64,000 nt of DNA from Oscillospiraceae bacterium. Its GTDB lineage: Bacteria > Bacillota > Clostridia > Oscillospirales > Oscillospiraceae. The position numbers and the translations under genes are program-made. Positions within the stretch are counted from its first letter, which is position 1, and each line of letters opens with the position of its first letter. The notes beneath the pieces were generated by a model. That model had not been told where the DNA came from and searched no databases. It saw only the letters and a program-made list of their open reading frames with translations. The DNA lies in contig CADAUZ010000015.1 of the NCBI GenBank assembly GCA_902791215.1, positions 1 to 64,000 of the forward strand, read 5' to 3'. Shown piece by piece: positions 44,443-51,280 of the stretch.

Positions 44443-44802
44443 TTGTTCCAATATGAGCGCTTCGAAGCCTTACTAAAATCCCGCGGCATCACCAAGACCC
44501 ATATCTCCCGCTGCCTGGGCCGCAGCGCCACGCTCTGCCAGGACTGGAAACAGCAGAAATCCCAGCCCAGCGACAAGCAGTTGAGGGAGGTAGCCCGCAT
44601 CCTCGGCACAACGCCCGAATACCTGCGCGGGGAGACGGACGAAATCTCCCCCGACGCCATGAGCGAGGAGATGGAGCAGCTTCTCACGTCCCTGCGGGAG
44701 CGCGAGGACATGCGCATGCTCTTTAAGCTTGCGCAGGACGCGTCCCCGGAGGATGTGCGCCAGGCCGTAAAGATCATCGAGGCGCTGCGGCGCGATGACT
44801 GA
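44443..44802 (+). CDS. XRE-family phage repressor
   Basis: A repressor-like protein of about 119 residues with an N-terminal helix-turn-helix (FEALLKSRGITKTHISRCLGR, then QPSDKQLREVARILGTTPEYLRGE) and a helical tail. TTG 44443 is a likely start, since GGGGTGAG lies 4-5 bases upstream. Other in-frame starts (TTG 44410, GTG 44434) would overlap the GTGAGCT repeats. It is divergent from the late operon and overlaps an ImmA/IrrE-like protease gene, the usual pairing for prophage control. No S24 autocleavage domain is present. Confidence 0.8.
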   Translation: MFQYERFEALLKSRGITKTHISRCLGRSATLCQDWKQQKSQPSDKQLREVARILGTTPEYLRGETDEISPDAMSEEMEQLLTSLREREDMRMLFKLAQDASPEDVRQAVKIIEALRRDD

Positions 44803-45133
44803 CACCTATGTGCGCCTGATCGCTCTGCCGGCGAAGGTGGAGGGCGTAACCCTCCCGAACGACGACGGCAGCTTTGACATCTACATCAACTCCCGCCTCT
44901 CCCCCGTACGGCAGCAGGAAACGCTGGAGCATGAGCTGCGCCACATCCGGCACGAGCATTTCTATCTCGACATGGATGTCCGGCGCATGGAGCGTCAGGC
45001 GGACGGCGAGGCGCTGAACGTTGTTCTCCACCCGCCCGCGGGCATGGTGCCCTGCTTTCACTCCGAAGAAGCCCTTGCCCACTGGGTCGATACCCTGTGC
45101 GCACAGCTCGGGGTAGACTTGGGCACGGTGTAA
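44795..45133 (+). CDS. ImmA/IrrE-type metalloprotease-like protein
   Basis: A 112-residue protein with a zinc-protease motif (LEHELRHIRHEHF; HExxH form) in a short ImmA/IrrE-like domain. By family, such proteins cleave or inactivate the partner repressor to induce the prophage. Its ATG lies inside the end of the repressor gene (8-base overlap), so the two are co-translated. The end of this gene marks the right border of the phage region; thrC begins 132 bases later. Confidence 0.8.
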   Translation: MTDTYVRLIALPAKVEGVTLPNDDGSFDIYINSRLSPVRQQETLEHELRHIRHEHFYLDMDVRRMERQADGEALNVVLHPPAGMVPCFHSEEALAHWVDTLCAQLGVDLGTV

Positions 45134-45150
45134 AATAAAGCTTCGCCTTC

Positions 45151-45166
45151 CCCTCAAGGGGAATCC
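45151..45166 (+). terminator. Weak hairpin after the ImmA-like gene
   Basis: TTCCCC pairs with GGGGAA around 45150-45165 with no strong T-run. Confidence 0.3.
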
Positions 45167-45199
45167 ATATCTTGCGCTCTGTCCGTCTTACAAATACAC

Positions 45200-45228
45200 T
45201 TGACTTTTTAGTGCGCACAGTGTATCAT
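45200..45228 (+). promoter_or_regulatory. Promoter of thrC
   Basis: TTGACT (45200-45205), a 17-bp spacer and TATCAT (45223-45228), 37 bases before the start codon. Confidence 0.7.
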
Positions 45229-45265
45229 TACGCCACTTACATGAATTGATTTAGGATGTGATCTC

Positions 45266-46723
45266 ATGCTTTATACCAGCACACGCGGCGGCGCGCCCGC
45301 CGTTTCCTCCGCCCGCGCGATTGTGGACGGACTTGCCCCCGACGGCGGGCTCTATGTCATGGCTCCCGACGAAATCCCCCAGCTCGACTGGCGCAGCTTC
45401 CTGGCGCTGGATTATCCGACACTGGCCGCGAAAGTTCTCTCCGCACTCCTGCCCGACTTTGACGAGGCGGAGGCGAAGACGCTTGTGACCGCCGCCTACA
45501 CGGGCAAGTTCTCCGATCAGCGCATCGCCCCCCTGAGAGCTGCCGGGGACGATCTGTTTTTGGAGCTCTTCCGCGGCCCCACGTCGGCCTTCAAGGACGT
45601 GGCGCTGTGCCTGCTGCCGCACCTGATGAAGCGCTCGGCGGAAAAGCTCGGCGACAAGGACGATATCCTCATCCTCACCGCCACCAGCGGCGACACCGGC
45701 AAAGCGGCCCTCGAGGGCTTCCGCGACGTTGAAGGCATCCGCATTCTCGTCTTCTATCCCCGTGACGGGGTCAGCGCCGTACAGAAGGCGCAGATGGTTA
45801 CCCAAGCGGGCAAGAACGTCAATGTCTGTGCAGTGGAGGGCAACTTTGACGATGCCCAGTCCGGCGTGAAGGCCATCTTCTCCGCCATGCCGAAAGGGCT
45901 CTCTTCGGCAAACTCCATCAACATCGGCAGACTTGTCCCCCAGGTGGTCTACTACTTCTCCGCCTACATCGACGCGGTGCGCCTCGGCAAGATCCGCGCG
46001 GGGCAGAAGCTCAACTTCTCTGTCCCCACGGGAAACTTCGGCGACATTCTGGCGGGGTATCTTGCTCTGCGCATGGGTCTTCCGGTCGGCAAGCTCATCT
46101 GCGCCTCCAACGCCAACAATGTCCTCACGGACTTCATCCGCACCGGCGTTTACGACCGCCGCCGTCCCTTCCACAAGACCATCTCCCCCTCCATGGACAT
46201 CCTCATCTCCAGCAACCTCGAGCGCCTTTTGTACCTCATGAGCGGCGACAGCGAGCTGGTGGCTTCCCTCATGGCGCAGCTCAAAGACGAGGGGCACTAC
46301 ACCGTCCCCGCGGAGCTGCTGGAAAAGATCCGGTCCGTCTTCTGCGCGTACTGCTGCGATGACGAGGGCACCAAGAACGCCATTCACAGCGTCTGGACCG
46401 GGAGCTCTTATCTCTGCGACACCCACACGGCTGTCGGCTGGAGCGCCGCGCAAAGCTTCGGCAAGGCGGAGGGCCCCACGGTCATTCTCTCCACCGCCTC
46501 GCCCTACAAGTTCCCGGCGGCGGTCCTCTCCGCCATCGGCGAGAGCTGTGACGGCGATGAGTTTGCCATGATGGACGCGCTCGAAGAGAAGACAGGCGTG
46601 CCCATGCCGGAGAATCTGCGCGGCTTGAAGGAGCGCCCGGTGCTCCACCGCGACTGTGTCGCCCCCGCGAACATGCTCGAATACGTCAAGGAAAAGAAGG
46701 CAGAATCAAGCTGGGCGAAATGA
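45266..46723 (+). CDS. thrC: Threonine synthase
   Basis: A 485-residue PLP enzyme converting O-phosphohomoserine to threonine. The PLP lysine is Lys110 in FRGPTSAFKDVAL. TATSGDTGKAAL (phosphate loop), SSANSINIGRLVPQ and FSVPTGNFGDILAG are intact. The length is that of the long (yeast/E. coli-like) class. It is followed 126 bases later by a ThrH-like gene, which could provide the missing homoserine kinase activity. Confidence 0.95.
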   Translation: MLYTSTRGGAPAVSSARAIVDGLAPDGGLYVMAPDEIPQLDWRSFLALDYPTLAAKVLSALLPDFDEAEAKTLVTAAYTGKFSDQRIAPLRAAGDDLFLELFRGPTSAFKDVALCLLPHLMKRSAEKLGDKDDILILTATSGDTGKAALEGFRDVEGIRILVFYPRDGVSAVQKAQMVTQAGKNVNVCAVEGNFDDAQSGVKAIFSAMPKGLSSANSINIGRLVPQVVYYFSAYIDAVRLGKIRAGQKLNFSVPTGNFGDILAGYLALRMGLPVGKLICASNANNVLTDFIRTGVYDRRRPFHKTISPSMDILISSNLERLLYLMSGDSELVASLMAQLKDEGHYTVPAELLEKIRSVFCAYCCDDEGTKNAIHSVWTGSSYLCDTHTAVGWSAAQSFGKAEGPTVILSTASPYKFPAAVLSAIGESCDGDEFAMMDALEEKTGVPMPENLRGLKERPVLHRDCVAPANMLEYVKEKKAESSWAK

Positions 46724-46749
46724 TTACGGTATACCGCACGACATACCAT

Positions 46750-46830
46750 ACGTCACGTTGAACGTCACGTTGTACGTCACCCCAGGTAAGGTAAGGTTAG
46801 GTAAGGTAAGGTAAGGATAGTATAGGACAG
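46750..46830 (+). repeat. Tandem repeats between thrC and thrH
   Basis: Two adjacent arrays: a 12-mer ACGTCACGTTG(A/T) repeated 2.6 times (46750-46780), then a GGTAA pentamer repeated about eight times with small variants (46785-46830). It is the only simple-repeat tract seen in the window. Confidence 0.85.
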
Positions 46831-46849
46831 GAAAGGATAAAGAGAGCGT

Positions 46850-47452
46850 ATGTATATCACATGCCTTGATCTGGAGGGCGTATTGGTCCCCGAGATCTGG
46901 ATCGCCTTTTCGGAGGCAAGCGGCATCCCCGAGCTTCGCCGCACCACACGCGATGAACCCGATTACGACAAGCTCATGCGCTGGCGTCTCGGCATTTTGA
47001 AGGAACACGGCCTCGGCCTCAAGGAGATCCAGGACGTGATCGCCACCATCGACCCCCTACCGGGCGCGAAGGAGTTTCTGGATGAGCTCAGATCCATCAC
47101 CCAGGCCGTCATTCTGAGCGACACCTTCACCCAGTTTGCCCAGCCCCTGATGAAAAAGCTCGGCTGGCCGGCGCTGTTCTGCAACGAGCTGGTGGTCGCC
47201 CCCAGCGGTGAGGTCACGGATTTCCGTCTCCGCTGCCAGCAGACGAAGCTCTCCACCGTGCGGGCCTTCCAGTCCGTGGGCTATGAGACCATCGCCTCCG
47301 GCGACAGCTTCAACGATCTCGCCATGATCCAAGCGAGCAAGGCGGGCTTCCTCTTCCGCGCACCTGAGAGCATCAAGGCCCAGTATCCGGACATCCCCGC
47401 CTGTGATGAGTATGACGAGCTGTTGAAGCTCATCAAGGCCGCCATGGTCTGA
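46850..47452 (+). CDS. thrH: ThrH-type phosphoserine phosphatase / homoserine phosphotransferase
   Basis: A 200-residue HAD phosphatase. HAD motif I is CLDLEGVLVPE (DxE, the ThrH signature rather than DxD), motif II is VILSDTF, and motif IV is ASGDSFNDLAMI. Pseudomonas ThrH dephosphorylates phosphoserine and can transfer the phosphate to homoserine. Placed beside thrC, it could feed phosphohomoserine to ThrC. GAGAG precedes the ATG; the GGTAA array lies just upstream. Confidence 0.9.
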   Translation: MYITCLDLEGVLVPEIWIAFSEASGIPELRRTTRDEPDYDKLMRWRLGILKEHGLGLKEIQDVIATIDPLPGAKEFLDELRSITQAVILSDTFTQFAQPLMKKLGWPALFCNELVVAPSGEVTDFRLRCQQTKLSTVRAFQSVGYETIASGDSFNDLAMIQASKAGFLFRAPESIKAQYPDIPACDEYDELLKLIKAAMV

Positions 47453-47466
47453 CCCGAATTATACCG

Positions 47467-47505
47467 ATCCCCGGCGAAAACGTTTACGTTTCGCCGGGGA
47501 TTTCT
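47467..47505 (+). terminator. Terminator of thrC-thrH
   Basis: ATCCCCGGCGAAA (47467-47479) pairs perfectly with TTTCGCCGGGGAT (47489-47501), then T-rich sequence. Confidence 0.85.
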
Positions 47506-47506
47506 G

Positions 47507-47535
47507 TTGCAGACGGTGGGGAAATCTGCTATAAT
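47507..47535 (+). promoter_or_regulatory. Promoter of VOC-azlCD
   Basis: TTGCAG (47507-47512), a 17-bp spacer and TATAAT (47530-47535). Confidence 0.65.
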
Positions 47536-47576
47536 GCGCGTATTCAAAAAATATCCTGCGCGGAGGGAGCCGCACC

Positions 47577-47960
47577 ATGGAGCTCAACGCCATTCACCAC
47601 ATTGCGATCATCGTCTCGGACTACGCGGCGGCGCGCAGCTTCTATGTTGACAAGCTGGGCTTTCCGGTGCTGCGGGAGAACTGCCGCCCGGAGAAGCGGG
47701 ACCGGAAGCTCGACCTGAAGCTCAACGACGACACGGAGCTTGAGATCTTCGCCCCGGAAAGCCCGCCGAAGCGGCCCTCCTACCCCGAGGCCTGCGGCCT
47801 GCGGCACCTGGCCTTTCACGTTTCGGATATCGAGCAGACCGTCGCGGAGCTCTCCGCTCTCGGCATTGCCTGTGAGCCCATCCGCTTTGATACCTTCACG
47901 GGAAAGCGGATGACCTTCTTTCACGACCCGGACGGCCTGCCGCTGGAACTGCACGAATAG
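47577..47960 (+). CDS. VOC-superfamily (glyoxalase-like) protein
   Basis: A 127-residue protein of the vicinal-oxygen-chelate fold with two beta-alpha-beta-beta-beta modules. NAIHHIAIIVSDYAAARSFY begins module 1, GLRHLAFHVSDIEQTVAEL begins module 2, and FFHDPDGLPLELHE ends it. The metal-site His near residue 8, the second-module His and the late Glu are present. It resembles glyoxalase I or YwkD-type proteins; substrate unknown. It precedes azlCD by 33 bases and may share its promoter. Confidence 0.82.
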   Translation: MELNAIHHIAIIVSDYAAARSFYVDKLGFPVLRENCRPEKRDRKLDLKLNDDTELEIFAPESPPKRPSYPEACGLRHLAFHVSDIEQTVAELSALGIACEPIRFDTFTGKRMTFFHDPDGLPLELHE

Positions 47961-47993
47961 GAGACAGCGCAAAAAGGAGAACACCGCAGCGCA

Positions 47994-48683
47994 ATGAAAA
48001 ATGAAGTAATCAGACAGGCATTCAAAACCTCCATCCCCGTGATGGCGGGCTATATCGTACTCGGCATGGGCTTCGGCCTGCTGCTCCACGACGCGGGCTA
48101 CGGCGCCGGCTGGGCCCTGCTTATGGCCGTCACCATCTACGCCGGCACCATGCAGTATGTGGGCGTTAGCCTGCTTGCGGGCGCAGCGTCCGTTCTCACC
48201 ACAGCGCTGACCACGCTGATGGTGCAGGCGCGGCACCTCTTTTACAGCATCTCGATGATCGAGCGCTACAAGGGCGCGGGCAAGTATAAGCCCTACATGA
48301 TCTTCGGCCTGACGGACGAGACCTACTCGCTTTTGAGCGACGACAATCTCCCCGTTGACCCGAAGGACGCCCACCGCTACCGCTTCCTCGTCACCATGTT
48401 CAACCACAGCTACTGGATCATCGGCTGCGTGACCGGCAACCTTCTGGGCGAGGTGCTGCCCTTTTCGACCAAGGGCCTGGAGTTTTCGATGACGGCGCTG
48501 TTCGTGGCGTCGCTGACCGAGCAGTGGATCACCATGCACGACCACATCCCCGCGCTGACGGGTCTTTTCAGCACGCTTTTGTGCCTGCTCGTCTTCGGGC
48601 CGGACAATTTCCTGATCCCGGCCCTGCTGCTCATCACCCTGATCCTGACGCTTCTGCGCAGCCGAGAGGAGGCCCGGGCATGA
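47994..48683 (+). CDS. azlC: AzlC-family branched-chain amino acid exporter, large subunit
   Basis: A 229-residue membrane protein with about six transmembrane segments; the typical opening [21 protein letters not shown] and [18 protein letters not shown] mark the AzlC family. With AzlD it exports branched-chain amino acids or analogues. Its stop overlaps the azlD start (ATGA), the usual arrangement. Confidence 0.92.
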   Translation: MKNEVIRQAFKTSIPVMAGYIVLGMGFGLLLHDAGYGAGWALLMAVTIYAGTMQYVGVSLLAGAASVLTTALTTLMVQARHLFYSISMIERYKGAGKYKPYMIFGLTDETYSLLSDDNLPVDPKDAHRYRFLVTMFNHSYWIIGCVTGNLLGEVLPFSTKGLEFSMTALFVASLTEQWITMHDHIPALTGLFSTLLCLLVFGPDNFLIPALLLITLILTLLRSREEARA

Positions 48684-48994
48684 GAGAAGTCAAGCTGATT
48701 GCCGTCATGGCCCTCGGCACGGCGCTGCTGCGCTTTCTGCCGTTTCTCATTTTCCGCAAACGCACGCCGCCCTACATAGCCTATCTGGGGAAGGTCCTGC
48801 CCCCGGCCCTCGTCGGCATGCTGGTCATCTACTGCTTCAAGGACGTGAGCTTCACGACCGCGCCCCACGGCCTGCCGGAGCTGATCGCGGCGGGGAGCGT
48901 GGTTCTGCTGCACGTCTGGAAACGCAGCTCCCTCATCAGCATCCTCGGCGGCACGGCGATCTACATGGTACTGGTGCAGCTGGTATTTGCGTAA
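48680..48994 (+). CDS. azlD: AzlD-family transporter subunit
   Basis: A 104-residue protein with about four hydrophobic helices and the family motif [17 protein letters not shown]. It is the small partner of AzlC. Its ATG overlaps the azlC stop, giving coupled translation. Complete length. Confidence 0.92.
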   Translation: MREVKLIAVMALGTALLRFLPFLIFRKRTPPYIAYLGKVLPPALVGMLVIYCFKDVSFTTAPHGLPELIAAGSVVLLHVWKRSSLISILGGTAIYMVLVQLVFA

Positions 48995-49003
48995 ACGCAA
49001 ACC

Positions 49004-49033
49004 GGGCGCGTTGCATTTTGCAGCGCGCCCTTT
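49004..49033 (+). terminator. azlCD terminator
   Basis: GGGCGCGTTGCA (49004-49015) pairs with TGCAGCGCGCCC (49019-49030), followed by only three T. The stem sequence resembles the terminal repeat of the MITE-like element at 53872. Confidence 0.6.
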
Positions 49034-49049
49034 CGTTACCCATATTGAC

Positions 49050-49336
49050 AAAAAAGTGGCCCCTTCCGTTTGGAAGGGGCCAGAACAGCAATCCATATAA
49101 ACATTTCTTATGTTATGAAGGGATTTGCTTCGGACAATGCCAGGCCATGTCGCGATCATCGCCTGTTGATTGTCTCAATCGGTTTTCCGTCACAAGTTAT
49201 GTATGCGTGATACGTTGACGATTGTTGCCCGGTCAACCTCCGGCCTCTTGGCCGCCGGCAGCCCGCAAGTAAATTGGTCATGCTCTCCGGGTTATTGGTG
49301 CCGATTACACCGATGGGATGCCGCCCATCTCCAGTG
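49050..49336 (-). ncRNA. Candidate structured non-coding RNA, about 287 nt
   Basis: A free-standing minus-strand transcript is predicted: a strong promoter (TTGACT-17-TATAAT, 49371-49343) and an intrinsic terminator (GGCCCCTTCC/GGAAGGGGCC, 49058-49081, then a T-run on the minus strand). Within it, several stems form side by side: GATGGG/CCCATC (49312-49329), GTTGAC/GTCAAC (49213-49236), GGCC-TCTT-GGCC (49241-49252), GATTG/CAATC (49168-49180) and GCGAT/ATCGC (49152-49162). The only open frame (49156-49371) would have to start at the -35 element. The class is not recognised with confidence; the raiA motif or an unlisted RNA are possibilities. Confidence 0.6.
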
Positions 49337-49342
49337 ACGTGG

Positions 49343-49371
49343 ATTATACTACCGGGCCGCCGAAAAGTCAA
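49343..49371 (-). promoter_or_regulatory. Promoter of the candidate ncRNA
   Basis: Minus-strand TTGACT (49371-49366), a 17-bp spacer and TATAAT (49348-49343). Confidence 0.75.
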
Positions 49372-49429
49372 TGAATAAACTATGAACTTTTGGAGGAATT
49401 ATCATCCCATCGAGAGGCGCAAAAAGCTC

Positions 49430-49458
49430 TTGCGGCAGTACAATCCATGTGTTATGAT
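49430..49458 (+). promoter_or_regulatory. Promoter of mtnN
   Basis: TTGCGG (49430-49435), a 17-bp spacer and TATGAT (49453-49458). It lies about 25 bases after an unused GGAGGAATT-like site at 49392. Confidence 0.55.
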
Positions 49459-49488
49459 GGACAAAACACAGCCAAAAGGAGAAAAAAC

Positions 49489-50199
49489 ATGAATCTTGAA
49501 AATAAACCCATCGGCATCATCGGTGCCATGGACAATGAGATCGAGCTTTTGAAAAGCAGCATGGACATCAAAAAGATGGAAGCCATCGCGGGCATGACCT
49601 ATTACTGCGGTACGCTCTGTGAGCACGACGCGGTGCTGGTGCGCTGCGGGATCGGCAAGGTCAACGCCGCCATCTGCGCCCAGACGCTGATCACCCACTT
49701 CGGCGTCGGCCGGGTCATCAACACCGGCGTTGCCGGTTCCCTGGACAAGGACATCAACATCGGGGACATCGTGGTCTCCACCGACGCCGTACAGCACGAC
49801 ATGGACTGCACGTCTCTGGGCTACAACAGGGGCATCATCCCCGACAACGAGTTCAGCTTTTTTGAGGCGGACGAGGGCATGCGCCGCAGCGCGGTGGAAT
49901 CTGCCCGCCTCGCCGCGCCGGAGAAGCGCGTCTTTGAAGGGCGCGTCGCCTCGGGCGATCAGTTCATCGCCGACAGCGCCCGCAAGCAGGCCATCATCAA
50001 GGAGCACGGTGCCATCTGCTGTGAGATGGAGGGCGCCGCGATCGGCCAGGTCTGTGCCCAGAACCGCGTACCCTTTGTCATCATCCGCGCCATCTCCGAC
50101 AAGGCCGACGATTCCGGACATCTCTCCTACCGCTCCTTCGTGGAGATTGCCGCGAGGCACAGCGCGGCAATCGTGAAGCACATGGTGGAAAACGCCTGA
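49489..50199 (+). CDS. mtnN: 5'-methylthioadenosine/S-adenosylhomocysteine nucleosidase
   Basis: A 236-residue nucleosidase that removes adenine from MTA and SAH, recycling SAM by-products. Family features are GIIGAMDNEIELL at the N-terminus, the CGIGKVNAA loop, TGVAGSLD, and CCEMEGAAIGQVC with the catalytic Glu, followed by the RAISDKAD motif with the catalytic Asp. ATG 49489 with AAGGAG 8 bases upstream is the start; the open frame begins earlier (49390) but across the promoter. Single gene with its own terminator. Confidence 0.95.
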   Translation: MNLENKPIGIIGAMDNEIELLKSSMDIKKMEAIAGMTYYCGTLCEHDAVLVRCGIGKVNAAICAQTLITHFGVGRVINTGVAGSLDKDINIGDIVVSTDAVQHDMDCTSLGYNRGIIPDNEFSFFEADEGMRRSAVESARLAAPEKRVFEGRVASGDQFIADSARKQAIIKEHGAICCEMEGAAIGQVCAQNRVPFVIIRAISDKADDSGHLSYRSFVEIAARHSAAIVKHMVENA

Positions 50200-50216
50200 A
50201 CACGAAATTGTTATGA

Positions 50217-50262
50217 AAAGAGCCTTCTCAAAGCAGCAGATGTTTTGAGAAGGCTCTTTGTT
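50217..50262. terminator. Bidirectional terminator
   Basis: AAAGAGCCTTCTCAAA (50217-50232) pairs with TTTGAGAAGGCTCTTT (50244-50259), between convergent mtnN and the LysM gene. Confidence 0.85.
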
Positions 50263-50263
50263 T

Positions 50264-50494
50264 TCAGCTCTTGTAGATCACCAGCGTCTCACCCACGCGG
50301 ATGAGGTCGGGGTTGCGGATGTTGTTCCAGGTCACCAGATCCATGATGGACACGCCGTACATGGCCGCGATCTTGGTGAGCGTGTCGCCCCGCTTGACCG
50401 TGTAGCCGATCTTCTGCCGTCTGGGCTCGTTCTCGCCGCCGCTGACCTTGGCAAGACCCGCATCGCTGAGCTGCTTCTTATCTTTTCCGAACAT
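50264..50494 (-). CDS. Small LysM protein with double-glycine-leader-like start
   Basis: A 76-residue protein. Residues 8-20 (QLSDAGLAKVSGG) match the pattern of double-glycine leader peptides (LSxxxLxxVxGG), which C39-peptidase ABC exporters cleave. A short charged linker leads to one LysM peptidoglycan-binding domain (YTVKRGDTLTKIAAMYGVSI to GETLVIYKS). There is no Sec signal. If the leader is used, the mature product would be a secreted LysM module. A cytoplasmic or spore-coat LysM protein is the alternative. ATG 50494 has AGGAGAGG upstream. No exporter gene is nearby. Confidence 0.7.
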   Translation of the reverse strand: MFGKDKKQLSDAGLAKVSGGENEPRRQKIGYTVKRGDTLTKIAAMYGVSIMDLVTWNNIRNPDLIRVGETLVIYKS

Positions 50495-50627
50495 GTGAGT
50501 TCCTCTCCTTCTTGGCAAATTTCTTGTATGATGGAAAAAGTATAAACCGCCGCGGCATTTTTTACAAGTAGGCCGGGCCGGGTTTAGGAAATCTTAAGGA
50601 ATGACAAAAAGCCCCTCTCGCATTTTC

Positions 50628-50716
50628 GTTAGCTTTGGTTAACTTTTTTAACGAAAGCTCTTGACAAGTTAGCGCAGATTAACTATTATACTATATGCAA
50701 GTTAGCCAAATATAAC
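50628..50716 (+). promoter_or_regulatory. feo promoter with three operator-like repeats
   Basis: A promoter TTGACA (50661-50666), 17-bp spacer, TATTAT (50684-50689). Three 16-base repeats of the form GTTAGCnnnnnnTAAC lie at 50628-50643, 50668-50683 (filling the spacer) and 50701-50716 (the transcription start region). The layout fits repression by a metal-sensing DtxR/MntR-type regulator. Confidence 0.7.
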
Positions 50717-50746
50717 TCGCAATCCGGACAATAGAGAGGAACAGCA

Positions 50747-50959
50747 ATGATGCCTTTGAATGTAGCGCAGCCCGGGGAAGAGAACATCATCCGCAAGATC
50801 GGCGGCAGCCCCGAGGTAAAGCAGCATCTGGCGGATCTGGGCTTTGTGGTGGGCGGTACGGTCACGCTGCTGAGTGTTTTGGGCGGCAATGTGATCGTGA
50901 ACGTCAAGGAGTCCCGGGTGGCCCTGGACGCCGACATGGCCCGGCGGATAATGATTTGA
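50747..50959 (+). CDS. feoA: FeoA-domain protein 1
   Basis: A 70-residue SH3-like FeoA protein (GSPEVKQHLADLGFVVGGTVTLLS, then NVIVNVKESRVALDADMARRIMI). FeoA proteins assist or regulate the FeoB ferrous iron channel at the membrane. ATG 50747 (or 50750) follows AGAGAGGA. First gene of feoA-feoA-feoB. Confidence 0.9.
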   Translation: MMPLNVAQPGEENIIRKIGGSPEVKQHLADLGFVVGGTVTLLSVLGGNVIVNVKESRVALDADMARRIMI

Positions 50960-50972
50960 GGGAGGAAACGGA

Positions 50973-51194
50973 ATGAAAACACTGCGGGACGCGAAAATCG
51001 GCGAGACCGTCAAGGTCGTCAAGCTCCACGGAGAGGGCGCGGTGAAGCGCCGCATCATGGACATGGGCATCACCAAGGGTGTCGAGGTCTATGTGCGCAA
51101 GGTCGCACCGCTGGGCGATCCGGTTGAGGTCACCGTGCGCGGCTACGAGCTGAGCCTGCGCAAGGCCGACGCCGAGATGGTCGAGGTCGAGTAA
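50973..51194 (+). CDS. feoA: FeoA-domain protein 2
   Basis: A 73-residue FeoA paralogue (MKTLRDAKIGETVKVVKLHG, RRIMDMGITKGVEVYVRKVAPLGDPVEV) closer to the classical FeoA than the first copy. It begins 13 bases after the first feoA. Two FeoA genes before feoB are common in Clostridia. Confidence 0.92.
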   Translation: MKTLRDAKIGETVKVVKLHGEGAVKRRIMDMGITKGVEVYVRKVAPLGDPVEVTVRGYELSLRKADAEMVEVE

Positions 51195-51280
51195 AGACGT
51201 ATCTGTTCCGGGGCAGCGGCCCCGTATCTTCAAGCTCTGCGGTTAGGCATTTCTAACCCAGAAAGAAAGGATTTAAAGCC

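Noticed and set aside
45150-45166. Phage right attachment site at the ImmA-thrC gap
   Set aside because: No matching direct repeat was noticed at the left end near 28322-28358, and no integrase is present.
46750-46830. CRISPR-like array
   Set aside because: Units are 12 and 5 bases long without spacers; simple tandem repeats.
49156-49371. 71-codon minus frame in the ncRNA region
   Set aside because: Its start codon coincides with the -35 element of the only promoter, and it covers hairpin structures; treated as non-coding.
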